This document shows, piece after piece, positions 58,792-64,000 of a stretch of 64,000 nucleotides of DNA. The stretch is from Riptortus pedestris. Lineage: Eukaryota; Arthropoda; Insecta; Hemiptera; Alydidae. Made by a program: the position numbers and the translations under genes. The stretch is taken from assembly GCA_019009955.1 (NCBI GenBank), contig CM032231.1:42984501-43048500 (forward strand), read 5' to 3'. Numbering within the stretch: position 1 is the first letter of the stretch; every line of letters begins with the position of its first letter. The notes under the pieces were generated by a model. The model made no database searches and had not been told where the DNA came from. It was given only the letters and a program-made list of their open reading frames with translations.

Positions 58792-61105
<2,314 letters not shown>

Positions 61106-61171
<66 letters not shown>

Positions 61172-61653
61172 CTGTTAACGCTCTAGCTGTCGCAATTTTG
61201 TTTGATCGTTACCAAACTCGACATTTAAACGTTTTATGCAAAAAGACAGATCAAGTTCGTTAATGGCTGAAATCGGACCAGTAGGAGGTGGGGGTTAAAG
61301 GGGGGATTTTCGAAAATTCAAAATATCTCCGTTACTATACGTGGGATCAAAAAAGTGTATAGAACCAATCTTATTGCAAATTACCTTTACTATAAATATT
61401 ATTCTATACATTTATTCTGTATCTTGAATATTAGCCGAGATATTTGCATTTGTATTCTTTGTGTGGTCAGCTGGAGTCGTGTATGTATCTGGACTTTCCG
61501 CCGAGAGCTAGGGCGTCCGTTTCCGTAACTGTTCGTCCCCCGTGAATAGGTTTAGAGATTCCTTACTACTACTGTTGTTATTAGGCAGATTTCTCTATTG
61601 TAAAACTTATCGCGTGTAATCTGCTTAGTTTACGCAGCCCCTGCGTGACGGAC
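61106..61653 (+). mobile_element. HINE-like element, 5'-truncated at (TA)n
   Basis: Starts at a long (TA)n (61107-61168), then GTCTGTTAACGCTCTAGC, the core, a module with TCGTCCCCCGTGAATAGG, and the full right end with ACGCAGCCCCTGCGT and GACGGAC before five T. The left 120 bp is missing. Confidence 0.8.
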
Positions 61654-62693
61654 TTTTTGCTTGTCTGCTAGATGACTAAACACAAAAATCTAATGTTAAA
61701 TATCAAACATTAAATAGTAAAACCACATTAAATAATTAAACCTATATCACGTAAGTTTCCATAGGCAAGGACCGAAACCTGTTAAGGAGTCCATCTTGAA
61801 CAGTAACTTACCTTGGTTAGTCCTATCTGCAAGTATTTGGTGTCTTGATTAATGCGCTCCTTCCAATGGTTCTATCGATTTCTCTAACGGATGAAAAATG
61901 GGGGAACATTATTTCATTTTCTTTCTTTCCAGAATCTTGAAATTCCATTATAATCTTCGAACAGAACTTCAATGTCTGTTCTTTTTTACAAAACAAGAGC
62001 TAATCCCATCCATTTGTTTGAGCCAGCTTTAAAACTAATTCAAACCTTGGTTGAGAATGTAGTTTAAGGAGTCAGAAAGAAACTGGAAAATATTGAATTA
62101 CAATTACGATACTCTTTTACTATTTTAAGATCTAAGGAGTGTGCGTTTTCTTTCTCAACTTTTATAGTAAATTTCAGAGTTTGAGATCTGCTTGGGTATG
62201 CACGCAGTAACTTTTACTCGTCCTGCGAAGGTACAATAGAAATAAATGGATTTTTATTGCTTTTATTTAAGGGGATTCCCTGAAATTTAATTACTATATG
62301 AAAACGAAAACTTTAATATCTGAAAAAGCATGTTTAATCACCCGGACTAAAAATATACCATTTAGGCCAGTACCCATCAGTCAACGTTTAATGTGTTTCT
62401 ACATTATATCCAGATAGAGCGACATAGAGATTAACTCCTTGGTATCATGTTCAGATAGCCTCATAGGCTGTCTACTGGCATAATAAATAGCCTAAAAACT
62501 TTTGTCAAGTCTCGTGCTCTCTCTTACTATTTATGTTTTGGTGTATATAACCAGTTTTAAGCAAATAAATTTATTGTTGTATAAATTCCTTTCTGAAATC
62601 CCCAACTGCTTTCTGCCCAATTCGTAAAAACACACAACATCATGGTAAAACTCTGGTACAGACTCTTCCTGGGTGTAATTGTTTGTATTATCT
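61654..62693. other. unannotated spacer
   Basis: AT-rich DNA. No exon or repeat is recognised. Confidence 0.3.
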
Positions 62694-62786
62694 TTAACAC
62701 GTTAATCGCCACGATAATATCAGAAAAATTTTAACAATGTTTGTTAAAAAAACATTTTTTCAACTGAAACAATATACTATTATATA

Positions 62787-63614
62787 TTTATTTATTATTT
62801 AGAGCTCCGCAACTGTGGCGACTTGGCTCTTCTTAAACATGGGGGAGAAACAAAACAAGTAAACAAAATAACAAAACAAAGTAACAAGAAATAATATCAA
62901 CCAAAAAAAGAAACACGAATACAACAAAATAACAAGAAACATGTAAACAAAAAAACACAAAAGGAGAAACACGAAGACAACATAGAACTAAAAATAGATG
63001 GTAAATAAATTAGTGAAAAGAAAACTTGTTGACTTTGAAAATTATTCATAAAAACAGTAATAATAAATTACAATAAAAATTTAAACACATCACACACACA
63101 CGCGCGCGCGCACACACACACACACACACACATACACATGCACTCACACACATTAAAACATTTTAAAATATGGAATTAAATATTCTCAAACTGCCCAATT
63201 GTTTTTAAATATGTCAGAATCTTGGCAATATGTGGGCTACCCTCAGTCAGTAGTTCGATTAAGTCATGTAGAATGTTTAAGTAAGTTCGTAATCTGCATT
63301 CTGTTAGTAGGTGTTTTATAGTTAGCCCAGTGTTGCAATGACTACAAGTAGGCTTGTCATTTCTGTTCATTATGTAAGAATGTGTCAGGTATGTATGTCC
63401 AATACGTAATCTTGTGAGGACGACTTGGTCTCTTCTTGAATATACGTTCTGTTTCTTTGTCCATCCAGTAATATTGCGTTTTATTTCTATTAGTTTGTTG
63501 TCAGTACGTAACCAGTGTTTTTGCCAGTCTTGGAGTATTTTTGTTTGTACAATCTTGTTGAGGTCTGTTGGTGTTAGTGTAGTTATGTCAGTAGTAGTCA
63601 TTTTTGTTGCTATT
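62787..63614 (-). mobile_element. non-LTR retrotransposon, 5'-truncated (Jockey/I-like)
   Basis: Flanked by an exact 12-bp duplication TACTATTATATA at 62775-62786 and 63615-63626. It comprises the ORF2 end (63601-63176) and a 390-bp 3' UTR that includes a (TG)n/(CA)n tract (63088-63135) and ends AGTTGCGGAGCTCTAAATAA-TAAATAAA. Same family as the copy at 31000. Inserted in the piggyBac-like MITE. Confidence 0.8.
63176..63601 (-). pseudogene. reverse transcriptase polyprotein C-terminus
   Basis: An open frame of 141 codons: LNKIVQTKILQDWQKHW (linker after RNase H), YSRRDQVVLTRLRIGHTYLT, and CSHCNTGLTIKHLLTEC (CxxC...H...C zinc motif), ending LTYLKTIGQFENI. It has no internal stop, so it is younger than the copy at 31000, which shares perhaps 60 percent of residues over the last 100. 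It is an ORF2 fragment created by 5' truncation, not a gene; the first ATG is internal to ORF2. Confidence 0.8.
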
Positions 63615-64000
63615 TACTATTATATAACTATGTTTATTTCATTTGATTGTTTGTAGTAAGCCAAGAAATTTTCAAGTTTTGTTCCTGATAGGGCAAGCTT
63701 TCGAAACATAATGCAAATGTATCGTTGCTTCGGACATCTGTGATTGACGTGGCCTTGTACCAAATCGCGTACATATATCAGACATATATGTCAGACATAG
63801 CTCATGTAGAACTTCTTATTGTCAGACACATATGACTGACATGGCGATTAACGTGTTAAAGCACAAAAAATTGTATATAATATGAGACTCAAAACAGCCC
63901 CTGGAGGCACGGCTGTCAAGACTGAACTATTATTCTTTCGGCCATTGTACAGTGGTGACATTTCTTGTGCCTTATCAACTACCTGTAAGTAACAGAGCGT

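Larger units (their letters stand above)
62698..63855. mobile_element. piggyBac-like MITE carrying a LINE insertion
   Basis: Bounded by TTAA at 62694-62697 and 63856-63859. The terminal inverted repeats are CACGTTAATCGCCACG at the left and the complement of CATGGCGATTAACGTG at the right, differing by one base. Without the LINE (62787-63614) and its duplicated target the element is about 320 bp. The right subterminal region has repeated GTCAGACATA/TATGTCAGAC motifs (63775-63840). TTAA targets and CACGTT-type ends fit piggyBac MITEs. No transposase. Confidence 0.75.

Overview
This 64 kb window looks like an AT-rich, intron-poor-to-genic, repeat-dense stretch of an animal nuclear genome, most likely an arthropod and probably an insect. 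The evidence is indirect. There are long (TA)n, (CT)n and (CA)n tracts, tRNA-derived SINEs with an (AAT)n tail, decayed Jockey/I-like and R2-like non-LTR retrotransposon ends, piggyBac-like elements bounded by TTAA, a hAT element with an 8-bp target duplication, and a repeat ending in a tail of the kind common in insects (CCGTTTATGCGTGAAAAGG followed by AAAC repeats). There are no bacterial operons, rRNA genes, free tRNA genes or CRISPR arrays. The species could not be identified.

The dominant content is one family of short non-autonomous elements, present as more than twenty full, truncated or nested copies on both strands and covering roughly a fifth of the window. A complete copy starts AGCAGATTTCCC inside a palindrome, carries about 120 bp of conserved left end, then a (TA)n tract, then a conserved core with variable internal modules, then an inverted copy of the start (GGGAAATCTGCT), and ends about 35 bp later after a small stem-loop (ACGCAG-CCC-CTGCGT) with GACGGAC. 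Copies sit in T-runs. This is the architecture described for Helentron-derived HINE/DINE-1-like rolling-circle elements, and I use 'HINE-like' as the working name. Three nested insertions fix the ends of the element. A nine-copy 97-bp satellite (17197-18062) is built from its left end, and one old copy (41589) carries a long (CT)n tract in the slot where others carry (TA)n.

Layout: 1-5.5 kb holds possible small exons, HINE-like copies, a foldback MITE and a hAT MITE. 5.9-13.5 kb holds HINE-like copies (one nested pair) and SINEs. 13.8-15.2 kb holds the best coding-exon candidate (13840-13926, signal-peptide-like) and a piggyBac relic. 15.5-21 kb holds HINE-like copies and the satellite. 21-33 kb is mostly single-copy AT-rich DNA with one LINE fragment. 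33-41 kb holds more HINE-like copies and a 1.3 kb minisatellite with higher-order structure. 41-50 kb holds the (CT)n-bearing old copy, LINE debris, SINEs and an interspersed repeat with internal tandem units. 50-55 kb holds an 83-bp tandem array, an R2-like pseudogene and a local duplication. 55-62 kb is a cluster of five HINE-like copies. 62.7-63.9 kb is a piggyBac-like MITE containing a LINE insertion with a 12-bp target duplication.

No complete protein-coding gene is supported. The window is probably intronic or intergenic. A few exon-like segments with splice signals are listed with modest or low confidence.
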